In this document: one piece after another, positions 1 through 7,821 of the stretch
Numbering within the stretch: position 1 is the first letter of the stretch
Layout: the number at the start of each line of letters is the position of its first letter
NCBI GenBank assembly: GCA_904420155.1
Contig: CAJFUH010000067.1
Coordinates: forward strand, 1 to 22,552
Source of the DNA: an uncultured Clostridia bacterium
Lineage (GTDB): Bacteria > Bacillota > Clostridia > Oscillospirales > Acutalibacteraceae
DNA: 22,552 nt
Direction: 5' to 3'
Made by a program: the position numbers and the translations under genes
The notes under the pieces: model-generated
The model's input: only the letters and a program-made list of their open reading frames with translations
The model's database searches: none
What the model was told of the DNA's origin: nothing

Positions 1-66
1 AGGCGCGCGACGTGTCCCATCGCAGGTGGCGTGAGAACTTTCATGTTTCCTTTTGTGTATAAACTG

Positions 67-100
67 AGGAGCAGGCAGCAGATATCTGCTGCCTGCTCCT
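67..100. terminator. Perfect 34-nt palindrome, likely terminator hairpin
   Basis: Positions 67-83 (AGGAGCAGGCAGCAGAT) are followed immediately by their exact reverse complement at 84-100, giving a very stable hairpin with about a 4-nt loop. It lies 78 nt beyond the stop codon of the minus-strand alcohol dehydrogenase, so it most likely ends that transcript. The T-tract on the minus strand is weak (CAGTTTATAC), so a bidirectional terminator shared with a plus-strand gene upstream of the window is also possible. Bases 1-66 hold nothing I can identify. Confidence 0.6.
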
Positions 101-177
101 GGAAGGATATTTCTTTCGTATAGTCCCTTTTTGCCGTTATTTATACCTTACTGGGAATGTTATGCGCTGGAGCCGCC

Positions 178-1347
178 TTAGAAAGTGACGTCTTCCCCGC
201 GATATGCGCATAGGAGTACTTTCTTCATAGTCTCCACATCGATAGGACGGGGATTAGAGGCGGTACACGGATCGTCTACCGCATTTTTGGCGATATCATC
301 AATATGCGCGTTTAACAATTCTTCAGTCACGCCGTTTTCCTGATAAGTCTGTTTGATATCCAGCTTTTTATTCAATTCCTTGATGGAATCCACCAGTGAA
401 TTGCAGAGCTGTTGGCTGGTAGCTCCCGGAAGTCCGATGGCCCGGGCGATATCCGCGTAACGGTCAACGCATACCTTAGCGTTGTACTCAATGACAAAGG
501 GAAGTAAAATAGCATTGCATCGTCCATGAGAAATATGGAACATAGCGCCGGTCTTATGGGCCAGGCTGTGGGAGATCCCCAGCAGAGCGTTGGAAAACGC
601 CATACCGGCTAAACACTGGGCTATATGCATCCGGCCGCGGGCGTCCTTATCTCCATGATAGGAGGCCACAAGATTGTCATAGATCATGGAGACCGCCTTG
701 AGGGCCAACGGATCGGAAAAATCAGAACGCGCTGTGGCCACATAAGCTTCAATGGCATGGGTCAAGGCGTCCATCCCGGTATCTGCGGTAAGTTTTGGCG
801 GCATAGTCTGAGGAATATCGGTATCCAAAATAGCGATATCCGGGGTAATCTCAAAATCAGCCAGCGGATATTTGATGTTGGTGGAATAATCGGTGATGAC
901 GGAGAATGCGGTTACTTCACTGGCGGTGCCGCTGGTGGAAGGGATGGCGGCAAAAGCGGCCTTCCTTCTTAATTTCGGCATCGTAAAGGGCGTTTTGATA
1001 TCGTCAAAGGTCTTGTCAGGATATTCGTAGAATACCCACATGGCCTTGGCCGCATCGATGGGGGAACCGCCGCCAATGGCGACAATCAAATCCGGCTGGA
1101 ACTCCTGCATAGCCTTGGCGCCGCGGTATACGGTTTCAATGGAAGGGTCGGGCTCTACGCCCTCAAACAGGCGCACTTCCATACCGGCTTCCTTTAGGAC
1201 GTCTTCCAGATGCTGTAAAAATCCACCTCGCTTCATAGAATGTCCCCCAGTGACAACAAAAGCTTTCTGATAATGGGTGAGATGTTTTAATTCGGAAATA
1301 GCGTCGGGACCAAAATACAAATCTCTAGGTAATGTGAATCTTGACAT
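178..1347 (-). CDS. Iron-containing (group III) alcohol dehydrogenase
   Basis: Predicted NAD(P)H-dependent reductase of aldehydes to alcohols, or the reverse, in fermentation; cytoplasmic. The 389-residue length is normal for the family. The NAD-binding GGGS motif is at residues 92-95. The metal ligands fit lactaldehyde reductase FucO (D196/H200/H263/H277) with the same spacing: D193 and H197 in GMDALTH, H260 in SHSLAH and H274 in HISHG. I chose the ATG at 1347 rather than one seven codons upstream because AGGAGG (1357-1362 on the complement) sits 9 nt before it and the shorter product begins MSRFTLPRDLYFG, a usual family start. It has its own promoter and a Rex-like operator upstream, and is divergent from the exonuclease gene. 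The substrate (butanol, ethanol, propanediol or lactaldehyde) cannot be told from sequence alone. Confidence 0.95.
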   Translation of the reverse strand: MSRFTLPRDLYFGPDAISELKHLTHYQKAFVVTGGHSMKRGGFLQHLEDVLKEAGMEVRLFEGVEPDPSIETVYRGAKAMQEFQPDLIVAIGGGSPIDAAKAMWVFYEYPDKTFDDIKTPFTMPKLRRKAAFAAIPSTSGTASEVTAFSVITDYSTNIKYPLADFEITPDIAILDTDIPQTMPPKLTADTGMDALTHAIEAYVATARSDFSDPLALKAVSMIYDNLVASYHGDKDARGRMHIAQCLAGMAFSNALLGISHSLAHKTGAMFHISHGRCNAILLPFVIEYNAKVCVDRYADIARAIGLPGATSQQLCNSLVDSIKELNKKLDIKQTYQENGVTEELLNAHIDDIAKNAVDDPCTASNPRPIDVETMKKVLLCAYRGEDVTF

Positions 1348-1418
1348 AATCGGAAACCTCCTATCCAAACATTTACAAATAATGACACAGAAAATTGGAT
1401 GATATAAATATTTTCTAA

Positions 1419-1436
1419 TTGTTAATTTTATATCAA
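1419..1436. promoter_or_regulatory. Candidate Rex (redox repressor) operator
   Basis: TTGTTAATTTTATATCAA matches the Firmicute Rex consensus TTGTTAA-N4-TTAACAA at 12 of the 14 fixed positions; the left half is perfect and the right half has two mismatches. It lies just downstream of the predicted start of the alcohol dehydrogenase transcript (about 1445 on the minus strand), where a bound repressor would block transcription. Rex senses the NADH/NAD+ ratio and commonly controls clostridial alcohol dehydrogenase genes. That this particular site is bound is an inference. Confidence 0.5.
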
Positions 1437-1451
1437 CCTCATTTCATTGTT

Positions 1452-1480
1452 ATCATAGCACTCCATAAAATCTTTTTCAA
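1452..1480 (-). promoter_or_regulatory. Promoter of alcohol dehydrogenase
   Basis: On the minus strand TTGAAA (1475-1480) and TATGAT (1452-1457) are separated by 17 nt, and the -10 is preceded by TGC, which makes it an extended -10. Expected transcription start is near 1445, leaving a leader of about 98 nt that includes the Rex-like dyad. Confidence 0.65.
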
Positions 1481-1505
1481 CTATACAATCTGACAAGAAT
1501 ATACA

Positions 1506-1525
1506 AAATATTTTGTAAAATATTT
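1506..1525. repeat. AT-rich inverted repeat
   Basis: AAATATTTT (1506-1514) and AAAATATTT (1517-1525) are exact reverse complements separated by GT. It lies upstream of both divergent promoters, so it could be an operator. The region is so AT-rich that chance is also a fair explanation. Confidence 0.3.
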
Positions 1526-1570
1526 GATATTATATGTTTTACCCTGCCTGCAAAAGACAATTGCCTAACG

Positions 1571-1637
1571 TTGCCTTTGCTTTGCTGAACATTCTGTTTG
1601 GTAAAATTGCTTGTTTTTTACCCGACCTCAAAGGCAA
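1571..1637. repeat. Nested inverted repeats between divergent promoters
   Basis: TTGCCTTTG (1571-1579) pairs exactly with CAAAGGCAA (1629-1637), and inside that loop GGTAAAA (1600-1606) pairs exactly with TTTTACC (1616-1622). The element lies upstream of both predicted promoters, so it may be a protein-binding or structural DNA element rather than part of a leader. Function unknown. Confidence 0.4.
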
Positions 1638-1710
1638 AACCGAGAAATCATCTGTTTTCCATAAATTTTGCCCACGGAAAGACCTTTTTCACGGGGCAAA
1701 ATAAAAACTA

Positions 1711-1719
1711 TGGTATAAT
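1711..1719 (+). promoter_or_regulatory. Extended -10 promoter of xth
   Basis: TGG followed by TATAAT (1714-1719) is an extended -10 element; no good -35 is visible at the usual distance. Transcription would start near 1726, about 25 nt before the TTG start codon, giving a very short leader. Confidence 0.55.
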
Positions 1720-1750
1720 AGAAAAAAACAATGGAAAAGGAGAAAAAACT

Positions 1751-2506
1751 TTGAGACTGATTTCATGGAATGTCAATGGATTGCGGGCCTGTTTGGGAAA
1801 AGGGTTCCCAGAATATTTTCAGCAGCAGCAAGCGGATTTTTTCTGTATCCAGGAGACCAAGATGCAGCCGGGACAGGCAGAGATCGACCTTCCCGGCTAT
1901 CAGCAATACTGGAACAGCGCAGAGAGGAAAGGATATTCCGGAACGGCTATTTTTACCAGGCACCAGCCGCTTTCCGTCACTTATGATATTGGCGTGGAAG
2001 AGCACTCCCATGAGGGGCGGGTCATTACGCTGGAAATGGAATCTTTTTATCTCGTGACGGTATACACCCCCAATTCCCAGGAAAAGCTGGCGCGCATTGA
2101 TTACCGGATGAAGTGGGAAGACGACTTCCGGGCCTATGTGAAGGGGCTGGACCAGAAGAAGCCGGTCATTATCTGTGGGGATATGAATGTAGCTCATGAG
2201 GAAATCGATTTGAAAAACCCAAAGACCAACCGGGGCAACGCCGGTTTTTCCGATCAGGAACGGGGGAAAATGACGGAATTGCTGCAAGCGGGTTTTGTGG
2301 ACAGCTTCCGCTTTTTGTATCCTGACCGGGCGGGGGTGTATTCTTGGTGGTCTTACCGGTTTAATGCCCGGAAAAACAATGCGGGGTGGCGTATCGATTA
2401 CTTCCTGGTTTCGGAGCGGATAAAAGATCGCATTGAGGACGCTATCATTGATACTGAGATTTTGGGCAGCGATCACTGCCCCGTTGCATTATGCATAGCG
2501 CTATAA
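1751..2506 (+). CDS. xth: Exodeoxyribonuclease III / AP endonuclease (TTG start)
   Basis: Base-excision repair enzyme that cuts DNA at abasic sites and removes 3' blocking groups; cytoplasmic, Mg2+-dependent. The 251-residue product matches the size of ExoA/ExoIII enzymes. Active-site residues are all visible: N7 (SWNVNG), E35 (IQETK), Y105 (TVYTPN), D144 and N146 (GDMNVAHEEID), D216 (WRIDYF) and the D241-H242 pair (GSDHCPV). The same frame stays open 51 codons further upstream, but the start is set by TTG at 1751: AAAAGGAG ends 8 nt before it, the product then begins MRLISWNVNGLRA as in homologues, and the promoter lies inside the longer frame. Probably monocistronic. Confidence 0.95.
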   Translation: MRLISWNVNGLRACLGKGFPEYFQQQQADFFCIQETKMQPGQAEIDLPGYQQYWNSAERKGYSGTAIFTRHQPLSVTYDIGVEEHSHEGRVITLEMESFYLVTVYTPNSQEKLARIDYRMKWEDDFRAYVKGLDQKKPVIICGDMNVAHEEIDLKNPKTNRGNAGFSDQERGKMTELLQAGFVDSFRFLYPDRAGVYSWWSYRFNARKNNAGWRIDYFLVSERIKDRIEDAIIDTEILGSDHCPVALCIAL

Positions 2507-2510
2507 AAAG

Positions 2511-2551
2511 GGGCAAGTTCCCTATTAGATAATAGGGGCAGGGGAACGCCC
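2511..2551 (+). terminator. Nested hairpin after xth
   Basis: GGGC (2511-2514) pairs with GCCC (2548-2551), and GTTCCC (2517-2522) with GGGAAC (2542-2547). An alternative inner stem is CCCTATT (2520-2526) with AATAGGG (2531-2537). It starts 4 nt after the stop codon, as a terminator would, but no clear T-run follows, so termination is uncertain. Confidence 0.4.
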
Positions 2552-2786
2552 AACCTTATTCTAACAAATAAAAGACAGATCCGACGGGGCTCTATGGAAC
2601 AAGGGGCAGCCTTGCCTAAAAACCGGTACGGCGGCCCTGTCCCATGGAGATGAGACAGAAGAAAGGGGTATCTATGAATCGCAGGGCAAAAGCAGTTTTT
2701 TCTTAGTTTTTTGTTTGTGAGAGATTTGTGAAAACTGTGTGAATATGTAAAGAAGTCCGGGTGATGAGAGATAAAATTTATCAAAA

Positions 2787-2816
2787 TTGGCGACAGAAAA
2801 GCCTAATATTCATAAT
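2787..2816 (+). promoter_or_regulatory. Possible promoter of the ABC/GldG operon
   Basis: TTGGCG (2787-2792) and CATAAT (2811-2816) are separated by 18 nt, matching 4/6 and 5/6 of the sigma-A consensus. If used, the transcript has an unusually long leader of about 275 nt before the first ATG at 3099. Confidence 0.35.
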
Positions 2817-3009
2817 TTGTTAACATTTTAGCGGGCTCTTTCGTCTAAGATGGTAAAGGTATTATTGTTATGCCCAAGGAGGAGTTATAAGCCGTCGTAG
2901 GGAAGGACGGGGAAAACTCTGGCCAAAAAAGAGGCAGCCCGGACCATCGCTTTTTTGATAGAAACAGTGGGAAGATGAAAGAATTTTGAAGGGGATTTTG
3001 TATCTTGCA

Positions 3010-3075
3010 TAGCCCCGTTTTGGCATTTTCTGTATGGTAGGGCTAGCGCCTGTTGTACTGGCCGTTTGGCCGGTA
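3010..3075 (+). promoter_or_regulatory. Two hairpins just before the ABC operon ribosome site
   Basis: TAGCCC (3010-3015) pairs with GGGCTA (3040-3045). Then TACTGGCC (3056-3063) pairs with GGCCGGTA (3068-3075) around a GTTT loop, an 8-bp stem with one G-T wobble. The second hairpin ends 9 nt before the GAGGAG ribosome site (3085-3090) and is followed by TATTTTAG, so it could attenuate transcription or shape translation. No known riboswitch consensus was recognised. Confidence 0.4.
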
Positions 3076-3098
3076 TATTTTAGTGAGGAGTGAAAAAA

Positions 3099-4100
3099 AT
3101 GATAGAGGTAAAAAACCTCGTAAAACAGTATGGCGACAAATTGGCTGTAGACCATATCAGCTTTACTGTTCAGGATGGGGAGATCTTAGGGTTCCTGGGG
3201 CCGAACGGCGCAGGTAAATCCACCACCATGAACATTATCACAGGCTATTTGTCCTCTACTGAGGGAACGGTAACCATCGACGGCTGTGAAATCCTGGATG
3301 ATCCCATCGGGGCCAAATCTAAAATCGGCTATTTGCCGGAAATACCGCCGCTCTATATGGATATGACGGTCAAACGTTACCTGGATTTTATGTATGACCT
3401 CAAGAAGGTAACCTTGCCCCGGCAAGCGCATATTAAAGACGTATGCGATCTGGTGAAGATTACCCATGTGTATAACCGCGTAATTAAAAACCTTTCCAAA
3501 GGTTATAAACAGCGCGTGGGGTTAGCGCAAGCCTTGCTGGGCAATCCCCCGCTGTTGATTCTGGACGAGCCCACCGTCGGTTTGGACCCCAAGCAGATTA
3601 TTGAAATCCGGAACTTAATCCGCAGCTTGGGCAAAAAGCATACGGTTATCCTTTCTTCCCATGTCTTGTCGGAAGTGCAGGCTACCTGCGACCGTGTGAT
3701 TGTTATTAACAACGGCCAGATTGTGGCGGACGACACCGAAGAGAACCTGTCTAAGAACCTGACGGGCGAGCACCGCCTGTTGGCCCGCATTGAGGGCAGG
3801 GAACAGTATGTGATGAACCTTCTCCGCTCTATCGAAGGGATGAACAAAGTCACGAAGCATGGGCAGAAGGAAGAAGGCGTCTATGAATATGTGCTGGAAG
3901 CCAATCCGGATACGGATATCCGGCGCCCCCTGTTTCACATTCTGGCCCAGAATGATTGTCCCTTGTTAGGCTTGCAGAGCGCGGAACTCTCCCTGGAAGA
4001 GATTTTCCTACAGCTCACGGACGACAGAAGGCCGCGGCGTATTGCGAGAGCACAAGCCGCGCAGGAACAGCAGGCACAGACGAACGGAGGCGACGAATAA
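3099..4100 (+). CDS. ABC transporter ATP-binding protein (GldA-like)
   Basis: Cytoplasmic ATPase subunit, 333 residues, driving the membrane subunit encoded next. Walker A GPNGAGKST is at residues 34-42, the signature LSKGY at 132-136, Walker B LLILDE at 152-157 and the switch histidine at H188. The ABC domain occupies about residues 1-230; the remaining 100 residues form the extra C-terminal domain common in ABC-2 exporters, ending in a Gln/Ala-rich tail. The ATG at 3099 follows GAGGAG by 8 nt; an in-frame GTG at 3090 overlaps that ribosome site and is rejected. Its stop overlaps the next start by one base, indicating translational coupling. Together with the following three genes it resembles the gliding-type ABC set, but nothing here implies gliding; the substrate is unknown. 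Confidence 0.95.
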   Translation: MIEVKNLVKQYGDKLAVDHISFTVQDGEILGFLGPNGAGKSTTMNIITGYLSSTEGTVTIDGCEILDDPIGAKSKIGYLPEIPPLYMDMTVKRYLDFMYDLKKVTLPRQAHIKDVCDLVKITHVYNRVIKNLSKGYKQRVGLAQALLGNPPLLILDEPTVGLDPKQIIEIRNLIRSLGKKHTVILSSHVLSEVQATCDRVIVINNGQIVADDTEENLSKNLTGEHRLLARIEGREQYVMNLLRSIEGMNKVTKHGQKEEGVYEYVLEANPDTDIRRPLFHILAQNDCPLLGLQSAELSLEEIFLQLTDDRRPRRIARAQAAQEQQAQTNGGDE

Positions 4101-4804
4101 TGTGGGCGATTATTAAAAGGGAAATTTCTTCTTATTTTACATCAGCGGTAGGCTGGGTATTTCTGGCGGTCTTTTATGGTTTTGCGAGTTTTTATTTTTA
4201 CATGTATTGCCTGATGTATCAGAGCGCCAGTATGACATATGTTTTTACTTCTATGTTTACCATCACCATGTTCCTGATTCCCATCCTGACCATGAGAATC
4301 TGGAGTGAAGAGAAAAAGCAGCGCACCGACCAGGCTTTGTTTACCGCGCCGGTCAAGCTGCTTCCCATCACGTTGGGCAAATATTTAGCGGCTATTATTA
4401 TTTATGCCATCAGTCTGGCCTGTATGGTGGTCTTCGCCCTGATCCTTACGTTCTTTGGATCCCCCGACTGGCCTGTTATTTTGGGCAACCTGCTGGGCTT
4501 GTTCCTGTTGGGATCTTCCCTGATCGCCATCGGCATGTTTATCTCCGCTTTGACGGAAAATCAGATGATCGCGGCGATCGGCGGGTTTGTGGTGGCGATT
4601 TTTGTCTCTTTGATGGATACCATCGCCAATGCGATTCCCATCGATTTTATCAGCAATATCATTTCCAGCGCGTCTTTTAACGCCCATTATACAAACTTTA
4701 CCGTAGGCATTCTGGATTTATCTGGTGTGATATTCTTCCTGAGCATCATCGCTTTGTTTGTATTTTTGACCACACGGATATTCGAGAAGAAGAGATGGGG
4801 TTAA
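4100..4804 (+). CDS. ABC-2 type permease (GldF-like)
   Basis: Integral membrane subunit of the same transporter, 234 residues with about six hydrophobic segments. After the first two helices comes the loop MRIWSEEKKQRTDQALFTAP, which is the hallmark R-x-x-x-EE...T...L...P segment of ABC-2 permeases and contacts the ATPase. The reading frame stays open upstream inside the ATPase gene, but the start is fixed by the ATG at 4100, with GGAGG at 4086-4090 and a one-base overlap with the ATPase stop (ATAATG). The predicted N-terminus MWAIIKREISSYF is typical. No second permease gene is present, so the transporter probably works as a homodimer of this subunit. Confidence 0.93.
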   Translation: MWAIIKREISSYFTSAVGWVFLAVFYGFASFYFYMYCLMYQSASMTYVFTSMFTITMFLIPILTMRIWSEEKKQRTDQALFTAPVKLLPITLGKYLAAIIIYAISLACMVVFALILTFFGSPDWPVILGNLLGLFLLGSSLIAIGMFISALTENQMIAAIGGFVVAIFVSLMDTIANAIPIDFISNIISSASFNAHYTNFTVGILDLSGVIFFLSIIALFVFLTTRIFEKKRWG

Positions 4805-4819
4805 GGGAGGATCATAACC

Positions 4820-6340
4820 ATGAGTAGTAAGAAAGAAGCGCTGAAGGCGGCCTTCAGCAAAGAAAAGTTTACAAGCCGTCGGTTTAAGCACGGCGGTTTG
4901 GCGATTATCATCATTATTTTGTTTTTAGTGGGCGTGGTAATCATCAACATGATTGCCGGGGTCCTAAATGATAAGTATCCTTATTTTAGCTGGGATTTAA
5001 CCCGGGATCAGACCTTTGACATGACGCAGGAATCCATTGATTATGTCAGGGGGCTGGACCAGGATATCAAGATCACGGTACTGAATAGTGAAGATTCCTT
5101 TGTGGCCGGCGGACAGTATTACCAGCAGGCCAACAATATCATCAAGCAGTACCCGCAGTATAACAGCCGGATTACCTTGGAATATGTGGACGTCAATAAG
5201 AATCCCGCTTATTTGAATACCCTGACCGAGGACGTCAGAGTGGCCACCAATGATATTCTGGTGGAGTGTGAGGGAAGACAAAAGGTGGTTTCCTCCATCG
5301 ATCTGTTCAATACCCAGGATTCAACAGATTCCTCCGGGCAGACCCAGACATATATCCTGTCTTCCAAAGCGGAGCAGACCATGACTTCCGCGCTGCTGTA
5401 CATCACAAACGACGACCCCACCCAGATTTCCTTGCTGACTGGGTTTGGCGAGCCGCAAGCCTATTACGAAAACCTGGTTTCTATGCTGGAAAATAACAGC
5501 TATGAAGTAAAGGTGCAGAATGTCATGACCGAGGATATCGATCCGGAATCGGATATGATTATTATCTTTGCCCCCTCTACCGACTATACGGAGGAAGCCG
5601 CCCAGAAGGTGGAGAAATTCCTCAGCAACGACGGGGATATGGGAAAAACCGCCGTGTACTTTGTCAATGTGGAAAAAGAGGATACCCCCAATCTGGACAG
5701 CCTTTTGAGGCAGTGGGATATTGCGGTAGGAGAAGGGATTGTGGCGGAAACCAACAACAACCTGATCCTCAACCGGAACCCCTATTATTTCTATAACAAT
5801 TATGCGGACACCGATTATGCCAGCACCCTGAAAAACCCCAACCTGCCCACGGTGGTCCCCTTCAGCCATCAGCTGATGGATCTACAGGGAGAGCGCACGG
5901 ACAGCGTGACCGCCCTGTTGCAGACTTCCCAAACGGCGGCGGTGAGCCCGGCGGATATGAGCACTACTTGGACGCCCTCTAAGGATGATATCTTGGGGAC
6001 TGCGATTCCTACCGTCTTGGTTTCTACCGACAGCACATATATCGACGATACCACTTATTCCGAGAGCAAAATGGCGGTAGTGGGCTCTTATCTCGCGGTA
6101 GACCCGCAGATCACCCAGTCGAATATCTTCAATAACTCCGCATACTTTGTCAATATGTTCAATGTACTCAGTGGACAGGACGATCCAGGCATCACCATCG
6201 AAGCCAAAGTGGTGGGTGACTATGAACTGAGCATCACTTCCGGCCCGGCTAACGTCATCGGAGTGATCACCATCATCATTATCCCCGTGGCCATTTTGAT
6301 TGTCGGCCTGGTGATTTGGATCCGCAGGAGGAATCGCTAA
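4820..6340 (+). CDS. GldG-like ABC transporter auxiliary protein
   Basis: Membrane-anchored extracytoplasmic protein of 506 residues. One transmembrane helix lies near residues 27-47 (GGLAIIIIILFLVGVVIINM) and a second at the extreme C-terminus (VIGVITIIIIPVAILIVGLVIW) followed by a short basic tail RRRNR; the 430-residue stretch between them should lie outside the membrane. The start of that region (Y-F-S-W-D-L-T-R-D-Q-T-F-D-M-T, then a segment on D-I-K-I-T-V-L) is typical of the GldG / ABC_transp_aux family. The ribosome site GGGAGG is about 10 nt upstream of the ATG, 15 nt after the permease stop. It is thought to work with the ABC-2 permease; the ligand is unknown. Confidence 0.88.
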   Translation: MSSKKEALKAAFSKEKFTSRRFKHGGLAIIIIILFLVGVVIINMIAGVLNDKYPYFSWDLTRDQTFDMTQESIDYVRGLDQDIKITVLNSEDSFVAGGQYYQQANNIIKQYPQYNSRITLEYVDVNKNPAYLNTLTEDVRVATNDILVECEGRQKVVSSIDLFNTQDSTDSSGQTQTYILSSKAEQTMTSALLYITNDDPTQISLLTGFGEPQAYYENLVSMLENNSYEVKVQNVMTEDIDPESDMIIIFAPSTDYTEEAAQKVEKFLSNDGDMGKTAVYFVNVEKEDTPNLDSLLRQWDIAVGEGIVAETNNNLILNRNPYYFYNNYADTDYASTLKNPNLPTVVPFSHQLMDLQGERTDSVTALLQTSQTAAVSPADMSTTWTPSKDDILGTAIPTVLVSTDSTYIDDTTYSESKMAVVGSYLAVDPQITQSNIFNNSAYFVNMFNVLSGQDDPGITIEAKVVGDYELSITSGPANVIGVITIIIIPVAILIVGLVIWIRRRNR

Positions 6341-7767
6341 TGAACAAAAAAGTAAAGGGATTGATTATCGGCGGAGTTGCCGTGGTGGTTTTGGTGGGCG
6401 TGCTGCTGCTCCTGATGTTCATGCCCAATGGGGGGGAGGATTCGTCCGCGTCCTCTGAGACCACATCCAGCAGTAAATCCATTGAGCTCAACAACCAGGC
6501 GGCGGCAGACGTCGTAACCGTAAAAGTAGTTTTGCCTGATGAAGAATATACCATGACCCAGGGCGGGGATACCGCTTACTCCATGACCGGGATGGAAGAC
6601 GCGCCGGCTTCCAACGCCATTTATGCGGCGTTGGCCAGCGACGCGGCTTCTCTCAAAGCAATTGAGCTGATTAATGAAGATGCTTCCAACCTGGCGGATT
6701 ATGGACTGGAGGAGCCCCGTTCGCAAGTGGAAATTACCTATGCAGACGGTACGGGGGCCAATCTGTCCGTGGGAATGGCGGCCCCTTCCGGCAGCGGCAC
6801 CTATGTGCTGATGGACGGAAAAGTATATCTGTTTGAAGATACCCGTGTGGACAGCTTCTTGTACCATAGGGTGGATTATATCAGCAAAACAGTGACCCCC
6901 ACCGCCGCGACCGGCGACGACGCCCCTGTTTTGAAAAAGATCACCTTGGAAGGCACCCTGCGTCCGGAACCTATTGTGATGGATGTTTCCCAGGAGACGG
7001 CCAACGATGTGACGACCGATGTTTACACCATGACCGCTCCCAAACAAAGGGAGACCGACAGCGCCAACGCGGCTTCCACTGGAAACAAGATCTTTGGATT
7101 AACAGCGGAAAAAGTAATCGCTTTCAACGTGACCGATGAACAATTGGAAGAATATGGCCTGAAAGACCCGTATTCCAAAGTGACGGTGGACTATGCCGAT
7201 CAGACGGTAACCCTTATGAGTTCGGAACCGGACGAAGAGGGGATGGCTTATGTCATGAACGGGTCCAAGGACGTTATATTCCAGGCGAATGTTTCAGAAC
7301 TGGGCTGGGTGACGGCCACCTATGAAGACCTGGTCAGCAAGACGGTGATGGCCCCGATGGTAAACGACCTAAGCAAGATTACGGTAACCACACCGGACCA
7401 GACCTATGAATTCGACGTGACTACCACGGTAGACGAAGAAGATGAGGACGTTAAAACCAATACCTTTACGTATGAAGGCAAAGAATTGGCCAGCGCCAAC
7501 TTCCGTATCTTCTACCGGAGTATGATTGGATGCCAGAAGGATGAATTCACCGACGAACAGCCCACAGGAGATCCCATTTTGACCTTTAAATATGAATACA
7601 CCGATGGCAGAACTCCCGATGTGGTAGAGTTCTATCAATCGCAAAATCTGATGGTACTGGTATCCGTGAATGGGGAATGCGAATCCAAGGAAACGCAATC
7701 CTATGTGGATAAGATCCTGGAAGATGTCGTCAAAGTGGTAAACGACGAGGAAGTAAAGGAATTATAA
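6340..7767 (+). CDS. DUF4340 domain membrane-anchored protein
   Basis: 475-residue protein with an N-terminal hydrophobic anchor at about residues 7-28 followed by a Ser/Thr-rich linker, so the bulk is probably extracellular. Two copies of the DUF4340 hallmark are visible: LADYGLEEPRSQVEITYADG near residue 124 and LEEYGLKDPYSKVTVDYADQ near residue 270. DUF4340 genes are commonly found directly after GldG-like genes, as here. Its ATG overlaps the previous stop by one base (TAATG), with CAGGAGG about 8 nt upstream inside the preceding gene, so the two are translationally coupled. It is the last gene of the operon. The function is not known; a structural or ligand-binding partner of the transporter is an inference. 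Confidence 0.88.
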   Translation: MNKKVKGLIIGGVAVVVLVGVLLLLMFMPNGGEDSSASSETTSSSKSIELNNQAAADVVTVKVVLPDEEYTMTQGGDTAYSMTGMEDAPASNAIYAALASDAASLKAIELINEDASNLADYGLEEPRSQVEITYADGTGANLSVGMAAPSGSGTYVLMDGKVYLFEDTRVDSFLYHRVDYISKTVTPTAATGDDAPVLKKITLEGTLRPEPIVMDVSQETANDVTTDVYTMTAPKQRETDSANAASTGNKIFGLTAEKVIAFNVTDEQLEEYGLKDPYSKVTVDYADQTVTLMSSEPDEEGMAYVMNGSKDVIFQANVSELGWVTATYEDLVSKTVMAPMVNDLSKITVTTPDQTYEFDVTTTVDEEDEDVKTNTFTYEGKELASANFRIFYRSMIGCQKDEFTDEQPTGDPILTFKYEYTDGRTPDVVEFYQSQNLMVLVSVNGECESKETQSYVDKILEDVVKVVNDEEVKEL

Positions 7768-7821
7768 GAGTAATTCGATTTATACTTCCATATTTTAAAA
7801 CAAAATATTTCTCCTAAAAAC

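Larger units (their letters stand above)
1348..1750. other. Divergent intergenic region, alcohol dehydrogenase / xth
   Basis: This AT-rich gap of about 400 bp separates divergent genes. It contains the dehydrogenase promoter and Rex-like dyad (1419-1480), an AT-rich inverted repeat (1506-1525), a nested inverted repeat (1571-1637) and the extended -10 promoter of the exonuclease gene (1711-1719). An open frame extends through the right part of the gap into xth, but the promoter inside it argues that this part is not translated. Confidence 0.7.
2507..3098. other. Long intergenic region and leader before the ABC operon
   Basis: No gene of convincing length is visible in these 592 bases. The left end holds a nested hairpin just after xth (2511-2551). 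A possible promoter lies at 2787-2816, followed by a leader of roughly 275 nt with several small hairpins, the last two next to the ribosome site. Only tiny frames of 6 to 10 codons occur, for example ATG at 2863-ish and 2674-ish, and none is supported. GATAAAATTTATC at 2770-2782 is a small palindrome of unknown role. Confidence 0.5.

Noticed and set aside
1598..1750. Upstream extension of xth by 51 codons
   Set aside because: The extended -10 promoter lies within it and homologues begin at MRLISWNVNG.
1763..2476. Minus-strand 237-codon frame antisense to xth
   Set aside because: xth has all its catalytic residues on the other strand; this frame is a shadow.
2880..2960. Possible known riboswitch (for example cyclic di-GMP type) in the ABC leader
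   Set aside because: Some GA-rich and hairpin elements are present, but no conserved core of any riboswitch I know could be matched.
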